A DNA stretch of 64,000 nucleotides from Prochlorococcus marinus CUG1416 (lineage in GTDB: Bacteria; Cyanobacteriota; Cyanobacteriia; PCC-6307; Cyanobiaceae). Made by a program: the position numbers and the translations under genes. Positions 27,577 through 36,686 of the stretch are shown piece by piece. The DNA is taken from contig NZ_JAAORM010000005.1 in NCBI RefSeq assembly GCF_017695965.1, positions 434,001 to 498,000 on the forward strand, in the 5' to 3' direction. The notes beneath the pieces are model-generated. The model was not told the origin of the DNA, did not search any database, and worked only from the letters and a program-made list of their open reading frames with translations. Numbering within the stretch: the stretch's first letter is position 1; every line of letters starts with the position of its first letter.

Positions 27577-28605
27577 ATGCTCAAAGAACCTCCTAAAAAC
27601 TCGAGAGAGAAAACTAAAAATCTCTTATTAACTCTACAAGACAAAATTTGTTCAGGCCTTGAAAATGTAGATGGTAAAGCGAAATTCACCGAAGAATCCT
27701 GGCTAAGAGACGAAGGTGGTGGTGGAAGGTCGAGAGTATTGAAAAACGGTTCTATTTTTGAGCAGGCAGGAGTAAATTTCTCTGAAGTACAGGGGAAAGA
27801 ATTACCTCAATCAATAATCTCTCAGAGACCCGAAGCTAAGGGTCATGAATGGTTTGCGACAGGAACTTCTATGGTATTGCACCCTAAGAATCCTTATATT
27901 CCAACAGTTCATCTGAATTATAGGTATTTCGAAGCTGGTCCTGTTTGGTGGTTTGGCGGAGGTGCAGACTTAACCCCTTTTTATCCTTATCTTTCTGATG
28001 TGAGAAATTTTCATAAAGAGCATAAAAAAGCTTGCGAAAAAGTTGATCAAAATTTACATAAGGTATTCAAACCATGGTGTGATGAATATTTCTTCTTGAA
28101 GCACAGAAATGAATCTAGAGGAATAGGAGGTATTTTTTATGATTATCAAGATGGTTCAGGCAATATCTATAGAGGAAATAATCAAAATGGGAAGGCATCA
28201 AAAGCTTCACAAAATATTGGTATATCTAATTTAAATTGGGATGATTTATTTTCTTTAGCAGAAAACTGTGGGCAGGCATTTCTCCCTTCATATCTGCCCA
28301 TTATTGAAAAGAGAGCCACTCAAACATATACATCGAAGGAAAGAGAATTCCAGCTATATCGAAGAGGTAGATATGTCGAATTCAATTTAGTTTGGGATAG
28401 AGGGACAATTTTTGGATTACAAACAAACGGTAGAACTGAATCTATATTAATGTCATTGCCGCCTTTAGCTAGATGGGAGTATGGATATAAAGCTAAAAAG
28501 GGTTCTAGAGAGGAATTTCTCACATCAATTTTTACCAAACCCCAAGATTGGTTAAATGATAAAAATTTAGAAAAATTCTGTATGGAGAATAATATCTTTG
28601 ATTAA
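27577..28605 (+). CDS. hemF: Oxygen-dependent coproporphyrinogen III oxidase
   Basis: Aerobic step from coproporphyrinogen III to protoporphyrinogen IX for heme and chlorophyll. The 342-residue protein has the HemF signatures [49 protein letters not shown] and the C-terminal [20 protein letters not shown]. Full length. The ATG at 27577 fits the start of homologues ([19 protein letters not shown]). The 158-base spacer to divergent mrp has a small CCCTT/AAGGG dyad. Confidence 0.97.
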   Translation: MLKEPPKNSREKTKNLLLTLQDKICSGLENVDGKAKFTEESWLRDEGGGGRSRVLKNGSIFEQAGVNFSEVQGKELPQSIISQRPEAKGHEWFATGTSMVLHPKNPYIPTVHLNYRYFEAGPVWWFGGGADLTPFYPYLSDVRNFHKEHKKACEKVDQNLHKVFKPWCDEYFFLKHRNESRGIGGIFYDYQDGSGNIYRGNNQNGKASKASQNIGISNLNWDDLFSLAENCGQAFLPSYLPIIEKRATQTYTSKEREFQLYRRGRYVEFNLVWDRGTIFGLQTNGRTESILMSLPPLARWEYGYKAKKGSREEFLTSIFTKPQDWLNDKNLEKFCMENNIFD

Positions 28606-28633
28606 AAATTATCAAATAACTTTTGAACTAACC

Positions 28634-29191
28634 TTAAATAGGAGTTTTGAATAAAGAACCATCGCTTTTTAATTGAAGTTTTTCTCCAAGTTCATTTTCT
28701 AAAGAGATTAATTCATCCCTATGCGCTCTTAATCTCATGAAAGTTGAATCATTATCATTTTCGTTAATCAACCTTAATTCAAATTTTTCTTCTCTTGCTG
28801 ATTTTTTAAAATAAACCATACCAGACAAAGGACCCCCAATTAATCCTAAAAGAATAGGCCACCAACCTAATTCAGGATATATTTGAATAATTACTAAACC
28901 CAAAGCGCAAGAACCAAAACCGCCAAGAAAACCTAAAAAAATTGCTAAAGATTTACTAGAAACAACTTGACCTTTAAATATTAAAATTCTTTGTTCAAAA
29001 TCTCCTCCGGTTTGCTTCCATCCCCTTAAATTAAGCCATTCACATAAACCATTTAAAACCTTAACTGGCTGTTGAGAAGATGAAATCTCAACAATGGTTG
29101 TTCTATCTTTACTTGAAGCTCTAAGAAAAAAAAATAATCCTATAGCAAGAAGAATTGTCAGCAATAATGTTGAATTTAAGGAATAGGACAT
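28634..29191 (-). CDS. Predicted membrane protein, CCB1 (DUF3529)-like
   Basis: A 185-residue protein with an N-terminal hydrophobic segment (TLLLTILLAIGLFFFL, about 8-23), a soluble stretch, a helical hairpin in the membrane (LAIFLGFLGGFGSCALGLVII and WWPILLGLIGGPLSGMVYF) and a charged C-terminal tail. Layout and sequence resemble CCB1-type proteins, which help attach the covalent heme ci to cytochrome b6. I recognise the family only by general resemblance. Convergent with hemF, 28 bases apart, a context that suits heme work. Confidence 0.55.
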   Translation of the reverse strand: MSYSLNSTLLLTILLAIGLFFFLRASSKDRTTIVEISSSQQPVKVLNGLCEWLNLRGWKQTGGDFEQRILIFKGQVVSSKSLAIFLGFLGGFGSCALGLVIIQIYPELGWWPILLGLIGGPLSGMVYFKKSAREEKFELRLINENDNDSTFMRLRAHRDELISLENELGEKLQLKSDGSLFKTPI

Positions 29192-29358
29192 TAAGTTAAT
29201 TTTTTATAGTAACTCGTGAATAAAAATTAAAGTTACATCATATTATAATTTTTTAGATTTATTCTGTAAAATAAATATATTAGGTAAGAGAAAATTTAAT
29301 TAAATAAAAACTCTTATAAATTTGGCAAATCTTAAATAACTTTAAATATTTTATAAAT

Positions 29359-29994
29359 ATGACTAGTGAAAAAAAAAATATTGATTTTCTTTATAGTGAT
29401 TTAACAGCAGATTTATATAATCTTTATAAAAAATCATCTTACCTAGCTATTGACACTGAAGCAATGGGGTTAATTCATGGAAGAGATAGATTATGTTTAG
29501 TACAAATATGCAATGAATTTAAAAGAACATCCTGTATAAAAATCGAACTAAATACATCTTCTTCTCCTAATTTAAAAGCACTTCTTGAAGATGAAAAAAT
29601 TACTAAAATCTTTCACTATGCAAGATTTGATGTAGCAGCGCTAAAGTGCAATCTTGGAATTAATACAAAAAATATTTTTTGTACAAAAATTGCTAGTAAG
29701 TTAGCAAGAACATATACAAATAAACACGGCTTAAAAGATTTAATCAATGAATTATTAGGGATAGAATTAGACAAAAGTTCACAAAGCAGTGATTGGGGGA
29801 GTAACAAAGATTTAACAAAAAATCAATTAGATTATGCAGCAAATGATGTTAGATATTTAATTGAAGCGATGAATAAATTAAAAGTTATCTTAGAGAGAGA
29901 AAATAGATATGAGTTAGCTCAAAAATGTTTCAAAACAGTTCCTGTGCATGCTGATTTAGACATACTAAAATTTTCAAATATCTTTGAACATTAA
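29359..29994 (+). CDS. rnd: Short RNase D-like 3'-5' exonuclease
   Basis: DEDDy-type exonuclease involved in 3' trimming of structured RNAs. At 211 residues it contains only the catalytic domain: ExoI LAIDTEAMGL, ExoII KIFHYARFDVAALK and ExoIII LDYAANDVRYL with the tyrosine. The HRDC domains of E. coli RNase D (about 375 residues) are missing. Short forms are common in cyanobacteria. Convergent with the 96-residue gene, 3 bases apart. Confidence 0.88.
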   Translation: MTSEKKNIDFLYSDLTADLYNLYKKSSYLAIDTEAMGLIHGRDRLCLVQICNEFKRTSCIKIELNTSSSPNLKALLEDEKITKIFHYARFDVAALKCNLGINTKNIFCTKIASKLARTYTNKHGLKDLINELLGIELDKSSQSSDWGSNKDLTKNQLDYAANDVRYLIEAMNKLKVILERENRYELAQKCFKTVPVHADLDILKFSNIFEH

Positions 29995-29997
29995 AAA

Positions 29998-30288
29998 TCA
30001 ATCTTCAGTTAAAAAATTATCTTCATTTTTAAGAGTTTCCATAAGCTTATCAAGTATTCTTGAAGAACTTGATTTATCTCCTTCATTTTTTTTACAAATT
30101 TCTAAGAGATTTTGCGCAACTTGTATTTTTTCTTGAATAGTTTTGGAGCCTTCTTTCGCAATCTTAATTTCAACTTTCTTTTTAGCAGCAGATAAGCTTA
30201 TACTCAAAATCTTTGCAATCTCTGCACAAATTGTTAGATATTGCCGATCATTTATTGGATACATAAAAAATTTCAACGATAGTGCCAT
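29998..30288 (-). CDS. Conserved helical protein of unknown function
   Basis: A 96-residue, mostly alpha-helical protein with no domain I recognise. It contains a Lys/Glu-rich helix, AAKKKVEIKIAKEGSKTIQ, and an acidic end. A second start at Met9 (30264), giving MYPINDRQYL, is possible. It lies 3 bases after the LpxB-like gene on the same strand, so it is probably cotranscribed with it. Function unknown. Confidence 0.6.
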   Translation of the reverse strand: MALSLKFFMYPINDRQYLTICAEIAKILSISLSAAKKKVEIKIAKEGSKTIQEKIQVAQNLLEICKKNEGDKSSSSRILDKLMETLKNEDNFLTED

Positions 30289-30291
30289 TTA

Positions 30292-31521
30292 CTAAGATAA
30301 CAAATGAGAGTTGATAGAATCTACAATTTTCTTGCTTGCGCCAGATTCACCCATTCTTTTTTTTCCAATTTTCGCTTGCTCTAACCTATCAACTTTTTCT
30401 CTCAAAAGTAAACTTAAACGTTTTAAAAGAATTTTTTTATTCTTGCATACAATAACGCTACCTCCTAATAATCTTGATTGCCTTTTCGCAAATGATTTTG
30501 TAAATTGTGGTCCAGATCCTGGAAGAGAAAGAGATGGAATTCCTAGACCAGCAATTTGCTCTGTAGCAGTTCCGGCATTAGATAAGCCAACATCTGCCAT
30601 ATTGGCCCATAAATTGAATTTACCTTTTCCAATCAATATATATTTTTCTTTATTTTTCCATACTGAATCTTCATCAATCAAGAATTTAACTTTAGTCTGT
30701 TTTACAAAACCGTATTTATTTAAATAACTTTGAATTTGAATCACATTAGCATTAATGCTCAAAGGCAAAAGTATTACCACATCCTTAGATAAATCCAATT
30801 TTCGCAAACAATCAAGAAATTTTTCAAGATTTTTCAATGCTTCTGGGTATCTACTTCCAATTAATACAATTATCCTTTTGAAAGCAATAATATTTGATAT
30901 CTTTTCATTTTTGGTATTAACAAAATCCATCATTGGATTACCCAAATATTTTGCATTAATATTTTTTCTATTCAAATTCGTAGCTGTGATTTTATCTCTC
31001 ATAATTAAATCTTTACATCTTGGAGATGTCATTAAAAACATTTCCCATGGGTCCCATTCAGAACCTTTAGACTTATGATAAAAATCGGTTAAAGACCAAC
31101 CTGGTCCACTACTCCAAGTATGGTCACTTTTGGGAGTCCCAATAAAACTGAATTCGCATTCTGAACTCCAAGCGTAAAGTAATGGTAGAAAATCTCCTAC
31201 AGCAATAATTTTGTAGTTATGTTTTGACTTTTGTTTTACAATTAAAAAATTTCTTAAATTATCAATTAAAAATCCTGCAAACAAATCAAGCAAAAATCCC
31301 TTCAGACTTTGATTACTAAAACCTCCACTTGGCAGCTCTTTTAAATATCCTATTTTGCGAAAATTCGTTGATTGTATGGAATTAAATGCATCTCCTTTTC
31401 CTACTAAAGGCAAAACTTCGATATTTTTATTTTCTATTGTTTTTAATAATCTTTTTATTATTTCTGATGCTATTACATCTTCTCCATGGCCATTGCATAT
31501 AAATAATATAGAATGTGTCAC
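30292..31521 (-). CDS. Lipid-A-disaccharide synthase-related protein
   Basis: A 409-residue glycosyltransferase-like protein of the LpxB-related family (TIGR03492 type). It begins THSILFICNGHGEDVIASEI, then GDFLPLLYAWSS, FIGTPKSDHTWS, LIGSRYPEAL and the C-terminal GLSNAGTATEQIAGLGIPSLSLPG, the nucleotide-sugar binding end. I start it at GTG 31521. The frame stays open to 31704, but that extension is the antisense of tRNA-Cys and is not protein-like. Its acceptor and donor are unknown. Confidence 0.8.
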   Translation of the reverse strand: MTHSILFICNGHGEDVIASEIIKRLLKTIENKNIEVLPLVGKGDAFNSIQSTNFRKIGYLKELPSGGFSNQSLKGFLLDLFAGFLIDNLRNFLIVKQKSKHNYKIIAVGDFLPLLYAWSSECEFSFIGTPKSDHTWSSGPGWSLTDFYHKSKGSEWDPWEMFLMTSPRCKDLIMRDKITATNLNRKNINAKYLGNPMMDFVNTKNEKISNIIAFKRIIVLIGSRYPEALKNLEKFLDCLRKLDLSKDVVILLPLSINANVIQIQSYLNKYGFVKQTKVKFLIDEDSVWKNKEKYILIGKGKFNLWANMADVGLSNAGTATEQIAGLGIPSLSLPGSGPQFTKSFAKRQSRLLGGSVIVCKNKKILLKRLSLLLREKVDRLEQAKIGKKRMGESGASKKIVDSINSHLLS

Positions 31522-31563
31522 CTTACTGTTAAGATCATTATTAGATTCAATTGAATCTTTTTC

Positions 31564-31634
31564 GGCGGCATGGCCAAGTGGTAAGGCAGAGGATTGCAAA
31601 TCCTTTATCCCCAGTTCGAATCTGGGTGCCGCCT
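31564..31634 (+). tRNA. tRNA-Cys (anticodon GCA)
   Basis: A 71-base cloverleaf. The acceptor stem GGCGGCA pairs with TGCCGCC, followed by discriminator T, as expected for Cys. The anticodon loop TTGCAAA gives GCA at 31596-31598, and the T-arm is CCCAGTTCGAATCTGGG. It is antisense to the upstream extension of the LpxB-like reading frame. Confidence 0.97.
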
Positions 31635-31730
31635 TCTTTAATTTTGATACTAAGTTCACTATAAACCCCTCTAGAAACTTAAGTTCTGTATATCTGTTAT
31701 ACATTTTCTAGGGACAATTTAGTGGAATTA

Positions 31731-31760
31731 CTGGTCTGCACGTGGCCGGCAAGTTGACCA
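31731..31760. other. GC-rich island with dyad in AT-rich spacer
   Basis: Within the 209-base spacer between tRNA-Cys and the small zinc-ribbon gene, about 30 bases are unusually rich in G and C. Outer arms TGGTC (31732-31736) and GACCA (31755-31759) can pair, and an inner TGC/GCA pair is also possible. It could be an RNA element, a terminator for the tRNA transcript or a protein site. No known family recognised. Confidence 0.35.
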
Positions 31761-31843
31761 AATTTTCATTCCAAAATATTTTTAATAATTTCATTATCTC
31801 ACTTGTTTACTACAGATTATTTTCTATATATATTTGAACGATT

Positions 31844-32011
31844 TTAGTAATCATTATCTGCTACACACATTCCTAAACATCTAACACCATTTGATGTTGT
31901 CCTTTTGCAATGATTACATAAAATAACATCTTTATTTGAAGGAAGATTAATTTTTGAACTATTTTGAACCTTTAAACTTTTTAACTCTTTTTTTGAATCA
32001 AATAGAGCCAT
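31844..32011 (-). CDS. Small zinc-ribbon-like protein of unknown function
   Basis: A 55-residue protein starting MALFDSKKELKSLKV. The C-terminal half holds CNHCKRTTSNGVRCLGMC, a CX2C-X9-CX3C arrangement suited to binding one zinc. The ATG at 32011 overlaps the end of the preceding 214-residue gene by 14 bases; a longer frame to 32056 lies entirely inside that gene and is less likely. Translational coupling with it is likely. Function unknown. Confidence 0.65.
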   Translation of the reverse strand: MALFDSKKELKSLKVQNSSKINLPSNKDVILCNHCKRTTSNGVRCLGMCVADNDY

Positions 32012-32642
32012 TCTTGGAGTTATCACTTGAATCGATACTAACAACAAGTGAAGCATTTGTGCTTGAAGAGGGTATATCCATAACTTTTACAGTTTCTTTG
32101 GGCTCTTCAATAATTTGATTTTCTTCAATACTCTCATCGACTGCACATGCTTCAAGAGCTTCTCGAAGTAATGAATCAAAAGTTGCTCCTGGCAATCTAT
32201 GTCTAGCGACCTCGAGAAAAGTTCTAGGTAACGATTCAGAAGCAGCATCTCTCAACGCAGGATTATTCTTTCTATGTTCTTGTTCTTCTTCTATGGATTT
32301 GATAAACCTAAGTGTGACATCTCTTTTGGTAGAGGCTTTTATAAGCGTGTCATTTTCAGGATTACTAATATCAGGCTCATTTTCAAGATCAATAAGCCTT
32401 TTTTCCAAACTATTTAAAACTTCATTAGCTTCTTTACTGATATGAGCTAATTGACCATCTGACAAATTAGGCAAATCAGCCACAAAAACCTTCCCATGAT
32501 CCCTAAGTGTCAGGAAAGTAGGTCTTGGGCCTTGAGACTGTCTACCACTAAATTCAGAATTATTACCTATTGGTCTTTTTGGAGGTGTAGGACCTGCTGA
32601 ACTACGTCTACGTGTAATTCTTTGATTATTTGCAAAAGGCAT
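31998..32642 (-). CDS. Conserved protein of unknown function
   Basis: A 214-residue protein that I cannot assign. The first 45 residues are basic and Pro/Arg/Ser-rich (RRRSSAGPTPPKRP), probably disordered and possibly nucleic-acid binding. The middle is helical with GKVFVADLPNLSDGQLAHIS and coiled-coil-like LNSLEKRLIDLENE. The C-terminal 50 residues are acidic and Ser-rich. Downstream it overlaps the 55-residue zinc-ribbon gene; purM lies 99 bases upstream on the same strand. Confidence 0.7.
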   Translation of the reverse strand: MPFANNQRITRRRSSAGPTPPKRPIGNNSEFSGRQSQGPRPTFLTLRDHGKVFVADLPNLSDGQLAHISKEANEVLNSLEKRLIDLENEPDISNPENDTLIKASTKRDVTLRFIKSIEEEQEHRKNNPALRDAASESLPRTFLEVARHRLPGATFDSLLREALEACAVDESIEENQIIEEPKETVKVMDIPSSSTNASLVVSIDSSDNSKNGSI

Positions 32643-32741
32643 TGAATTAAAGGTTAAATCTTAATACTTAAACTTCCGATATAACTCGGTGGTAATTTTA
32701 TTATATTACACATAACTTTTTCATTTGGGTATAAAAAAAAA

Positions 32742-33785
32742 TTAAGTTAAAATTTCAGGTAAAAATTCACTAATTGTTGAATCATTTTTTCGAACTATCT
32801 TTCCAATTTCCCAACTATCTATGTCATGATCTTTACAGATACTTAATATCGCGTCCTTAAATTGTTTATCGATAATTAAACAGAATCCGACTCCAAGATT
32901 GAAAGTATTCCAAAAATCTTTTTCAGGAATTGATCCTTTCTCTTTAAGGAATTTAAATAAAATAGGTATTTCCCAAGAACTGGTATTGATATAAGGAATA
33001 AAATCAGAAGGCATACATCTTGGTAAATTTTCTGGAATTCCTCCTCCAGTAATATGAGACATTGCTTTAATTTCTATATTTTCAGATAACATTTGGTTAA
33101 TCACATTATTGTAAATTTTTGTAGGTTTCAATAACTCATCATAAAAATTTAAGTGAGAAACTTTTTCAAATTCTTTATCTATTTGATTATTATTTTGAAT
33201 AATTTTTCTTACTAAACTAAAGCCGTTACTATGAACTCCATTACTTTTTAAAGCAATTATTAAGTCATTTTCAGATACTTTTTTACCATTAATAAGCTTA
33301 TGCTCATCAACTATTCCAACACAAAATCCTGCAAGATCATACTTATTTTTTGAATAAAATCCAGGCATTTCAGCAGTTTCTCCGCCAAGTAATGAACAGT
33401 TATTTTCTCCACAACCATGTGAAATTCCCTGAATAACCCTCAATAATTGTTTCTTATCAAGTTTACCAGTAGCAATATAATCCAGAAAAAATAAAGGTTT
33501 TGCCCCACTAGTAATGATATCGTTCATGCACATAGCAACTAAATCAATACCTACCTCAAAGTGAAAGTTTTTACTTTGGGCTAATTCTAATTTTGTTCCA
33601 ACACCATCAGTTCCTGAAACAAGAACTGGTTTTTTAAAACTATCGATAGGAATTCTAAACAGACCTCCGAACCCACCAATACCCTCAATCACATTAGATG
33701 TATGAGTTCCCTCAACTGCCTGTTTAATTTCGGAAACAAATTCTCGCCCAGCTTCTATATCAACACCTGATGTTTTGTAATCCAT
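32742..33785 (-). CDS. purM: Phosphoribosylformylglycinamidine cyclo-ligase
   Basis: AIR synthetase, the fifth step of purine synthesis. The 347 residues start MDYKTSGVDIEAGREFV and carry the PurM signatures VSGTDGVGTKLELA, DLVAMCMNDIITSGAKPLFFLDY, LLGGETAEMPGFY and MSHITGGGIPENLPR. Full length. Divergent from panC/cmk; about 98 bases separate the starts. Confidence 0.97.
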   Translation of the reverse strand: MDYKTSGVDIEAGREFVSEIKQAVEGTHTSNVIEGIGGFGGLFRIPIDSFKKPVLVSGTDGVGTKLELAQSKNFHFEVGIDLVAMCMNDIITSGAKPLFFLDYIATGKLDKKQLLRVIQGISHGCGENNCSLLGGETAEMPGFYSKNKYDLAGFCVGIVDEHKLINGKKVSENDLIIALKSNGVHSNGFSLVRKIIQNNNQIDKEFEKVSHLNFYDELLKPTKIYNNVINQMLSENIEIKAMSHITGGGIPENLPRCMPSDFIPYINTSSWEIPILFKFLKEKGSIPEKDFWNTFNLGVGFCLIIDKQFKDAILSICKDHDIDSWEIGKIVRKNDSTISEFLPEILT

Positions 33786-33883
33786 GAAATAAAAATGATA
33801 GACTTTCCCTATATAGATATTCCTCCTAAGATTGCTTTTGTCCAGTAATTATTTATCAAATAGATTTATTTTTTAAAAACAAA

Positions 33884-35416
33884 GTGAAGAAAGTAATCAT
33901 AAGGAAAACTGAAGAAATAGAAAATTGGAGGAGAAATATAAATAGTGAAATTAACTTCATTCCAACAATGGGTAATCTTCACAATGGACATATAAAACTA
34001 ATCTCAACAGCAAAAAATGACAATTCTAATGTTAATTTAGTAAGTATTTTTATTAATCCACTTCAATTTGATAACAAGTTAGATTTAGAGAATTACCCTA
34101 AAACAATTGATAATGATATAAAAATCTCCTTTTCAAATGGCGCAGATGTCATCTTCATCCCAAGTAATGAAGATATATATCCACCGAATAATAAAAATAT
34201 TAAATTCCTAAAAGCTCCAATAGAATTATCTTCTGCATTATGTGGATTAAATCGAATTGGACATTTTGATGGCGTTTGTACAGTAGTTTATAGATTACTT
34301 AATCTCATCAAGCCAAAAAATCTTTACTTAGGAGAAAAAGATTGGCAACAACTTTTAATTTTAAAAAATCTTGTCCTAAGAAAGAAATTAAATGTTGCTA
34401 TTAAATCTATTCCTACACAAAGAGATTTTGATGGAATTCCTTTAAGTTCACGTAATTTACATTTATCAAAAAACGAAAGAAAATTGATTAGTTTTTTTTC
34501 AAGTGAGTTATTAGAAGCAAAAAGAAATTTTCAACAAGAAAAAAAGATCAATGTAAACGAAATAATTAAAAAGCTATCAGCAAAAAAAATTTCAATTGAA
34601 TATTTAGAACATTTACACCCTCATACACTCCAAAAAGCAAGACTTGAGGATAATATTTCGTTACTGGCTGGTGCGATAAGATGTGGAGAGACAAGATTAA
34701 TTGATCACGTTTTTCTAATGAAAAGAAGTCCGATTATTGCAATTGATGGTCCTGCAGGGTCAGGTAAAAGTACTGTAACAAAGTTAATAGCGAAGAAACT
34801 TAAACTTTTATATTTAGATACTGGAGCAATGTATAGGGCATTGAGTTGGCTTATGATAAAAGAAAGTATTGATTATAAAAAAGAAAAAAAATTACAGAAT
34901 ATTCTTCAAGATATATCTATTGTTTTCAAGTCGAATACAAATTCATATCAGGATGTTTATGTTAATAACTACTGTGTTACTGAAGAAATTAGGTCGCAAA
35001 AGATAAGTTCCATCGTTTCTAAAATTTCCTCAATAAAAGAAGTAAGACAATTCTTAGTAGAAGAACAAAGAAAAATTGGAGAATCAGGTGGACTTGTAGC
35101 TGAGGGAAGAGATATAGGAACTACTGTTTTTCCTCATGCAGAACTTAAAATATTTTTAACTGCTAGCATCGATGAAAGAGCAAAAAGAAGACAATCTGAT
35201 AAGAATAGTAAAGACTCACAAGAAATAGACCTTAATACATTAAAAGAGCTTATAAAGAAAAGAGATTTTGAAGATTCCAATAGGGAAATTTCACCTCTAA
35301 TAAAAGCGAAAGACGCAATAGAAATTATTACGGATGGATATTCAATTAATGAGGTAGTGGATAAAATTATTGATCTTTATAATGACAAAATTCCTAAAGA
35401 GACTGAGATCAAATAA
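33884..35416 (+). CDS. panC/cmk: Bifunctional pantothenate synthetase / cytidylate kinase
   Basis: A fusion of two enzymes, known from cyanobacteria. Residues 1 to about 275 are PanC, joining pantoate and beta-alanine: FIPTMGNLHNGHIKLI, NRIGHFDGVCTVVYRL, YLGEKDWQQLLIL and IPLSSRNLHLS. Residues from about 280 to 510 are CMP kinase, with P-loop IAIDGPAGSGKSTVTK, LYLDTGAMYRALSW and VAEGRDIGTTVFP. The start is GTG at 33884. Both active sites look intact. The stop lies 2 bases from the convergent phosphatase gene. Confidence 0.95.
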   Translation: MKKVIIRKTEEIENWRRNINSEINFIPTMGNLHNGHIKLISTAKNDNSNVNLVSIFINPLQFDNKLDLENYPKTIDNDIKISFSNGADVIFIPSNEDIYPPNNKNIKFLKAPIELSSALCGLNRIGHFDGVCTVVYRLLNLIKPKNLYLGEKDWQQLLILKNLVLRKKLNVAIKSIPTQRDFDGIPLSSRNLHLSKNERKLISFFSSELLEAKRNFQQEKKINVNEIIKKLSAKKISIEYLEHLHPHTLQKARLEDNISLLAGAIRCGETRLIDHVFLMKRSPIIAIDGPAGSGKSTVTKLIAKKLKLLYLDTGAMYRALSWLMIKESIDYKKEKKLQNILQDISIVFKSNTNSYQDVYVNNYCVTEEIRSQKISSIVSKISSIKEVRQFLVEEQRKIGESGGLVAEGRDIGTTVFPHAELKIFLTASIDERAKRRQSDKNSKDSQEIDLNTLKELIKKRDFEDSNREISPLIKAKDAIEIITDGYSINEVVDKIIDLYNDKIPKETEIK

Positions 35417-35418
35417 AT

Positions 35419-35892
35419 TCAAGAAATACTTTCCAAAAAACCGTTTACAGAGTCTTCTAAAATATCAAGCACATAATCGAAGCCCTCATCACCTCCAAAA
35501 TATGGGTCAGGAACTTCTTGCTCATTAAAAACTGATCTAAAATCTTGTATTTTTTTAATTGATGCAAAATCAGTTGAAACTTTTCTATTTTTAAGATCTT
35601 GAATATTTCTAAAATTTGAGTTGTCCATCGCAAGAATATAGTTAAATTCGTCAAAATCTTTGCTAGTAATTTGACGAGCCCTGCTTAAGATATTTATATC
35701 TCTCCTTTCTGCCGCAATTCTCATCCTAGAGTCAGCTTTTTTTCCAATATGCCAACTCCCAGTTCCAGCAGAATCTACAATAAAGCCATCGGTTAATCCC
35801 TTCTTTTCAAGTAGACTTATAAAGATAGCTTCTGCTGCAGGAGACCTGCAAATATTTCCCAAACATACAAAAAGAACAGAAATTTTTTTCAT
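35419..35892 (-). CDS. Low-molecular-weight protein tyrosine phosphatase
   Basis: Cysteine-based phosphatase of 157 residues. The P-loop VCLGNICRSP contains the CX5R(S/T) catalytic signature near the N-terminus, with the nucleophile Cys10 or thereabouts. The general-acid loop is VPDPYFGGDEGFDYVL. These hallmarks are complete, so the enzyme should be active. Targets are unknown, and no tyrosine kinase is in the window. The end of pebB lies beyond it; they share a strand with a 32-base gap. Confidence 0.9.
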   Translation of the reverse strand: MKKISVLFVCLGNICRSPAAEAIFISLLEKKGLTDGFIVDSAGTGSWHIGKKADSRMRIAAERRDINILSRARQITSKDFDEFNYILAMDNSNFRNIQDLKNRKVSTDFASIKKIQDFRSVFNEQEVPDPYFGGDEGFDYVLDILEDSVNGFLESIS

Positions 35893-35924
35893 ATGATTTA
35901 AAATTTCAATAAATTATAAGCCTT

Positions 35925-36686
35925 TTAAGTAGTAAATAAAACTTCTTTAATTAAAGATTCAGTAAATTCTTTACCAAACAAACTCGACAACATTGGCCTT
36001 GCTGGATCGTTATCTCTTCTATATTTCAAATAATTATTTTGACCATTTATTAATTCTTTTTGCAGTTCCATATTGGCTTCTTTGCTTGCGAAAAGAATTT
36101 CCAAATACAAATCAAGATATTCCTTAAATGAGGTATAAAGCTGATTAGCAATTAAAAAATCACTTCTTTCTTCTTTAGGTAATTTGGACCAGATTACTCC
36201 TGGAGAAAAAAATCTAGCTACATCCGCAGACATTTTTTCAGCTAATGGGAGTGATGAATGACAATGATTTTTAAGTTTTATAAGTTTTTCTAATAACTCA
36301 TTATTGTATTGATTGTGTATTTTTAATGAAGGCTGAAAATCTAATACTAATAAATGACTATTAGGTAGAGAAACAAAATCTACTCCAAAAAATGGGACGT
36401 TATAAATAGTATTAGGAATAATTAAAAAATTTAAAACAGAATAATTTGGACTATTTATACAAACTGCTCTTGCTAATTGAATTCTTTTTTTATGAGTTAC
36501 ACCCCAAGTAGAGAGATTCACATTTTTTTTTGATTTTTTTGAACCATAAGTTGAATCTTTATAAGAATATTCCGAGGGTATTATTTTTTCTAAACAGTTA
36601 TATCTAATTAAATTATTAGTTAAATATTTTAGAAAATTATGCCATCTCCAATCTGACCTGTAAAAAATAGTATCTTGTATTAACAT
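35925..36686 (-). CDS. pebB: Phycoerythrobilin:ferredoxin oxidoreductase
   Basis: Ferredoxin-dependent bilin reductase that turns 15,16-dihydrobiliverdin into phycoerythrobilin. The 253 residues show the family core [24 protein letters not shown], the [10 protein letters not shown] segment and the C-terminal [17 protein letters not shown]. It begins directly after the pebA stop. Distinguished from PebA by position in the operon and by its DPARPML end. High-light strains keep little or no phycoerythrin, so the bilin may have another use. Confidence 0.92.
   Translation of the reverse strand: MLIQDTIFYRSDWRWHNFLKYLTNNLIRYNCLEKIIPSEYSYKDSTYGSKKSKKNVNLSTWGVTHKKRIQLARAVCINSPNYSVLNFLIIPNTIYNVPFFGVDFVSLPNSHLLVLDFQPSLKIHNQYNNELLEKLIKLKNHCHSSLPLAEKMSADVARFFSPGVIWSKLPKEERSDFLIANQLYTSFKEYLDLYLEILFASKEANMELQKELINGQNNYLKYRRDNDPARPMLSSLFGKEFTESLIKEVLFTT

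Noticed and set aside
27483-27689. 68-codon minus-strand frame over the hemF start
   Set aside because: Shadow of the hemF coding sequence and promoter; no recognisable protein.
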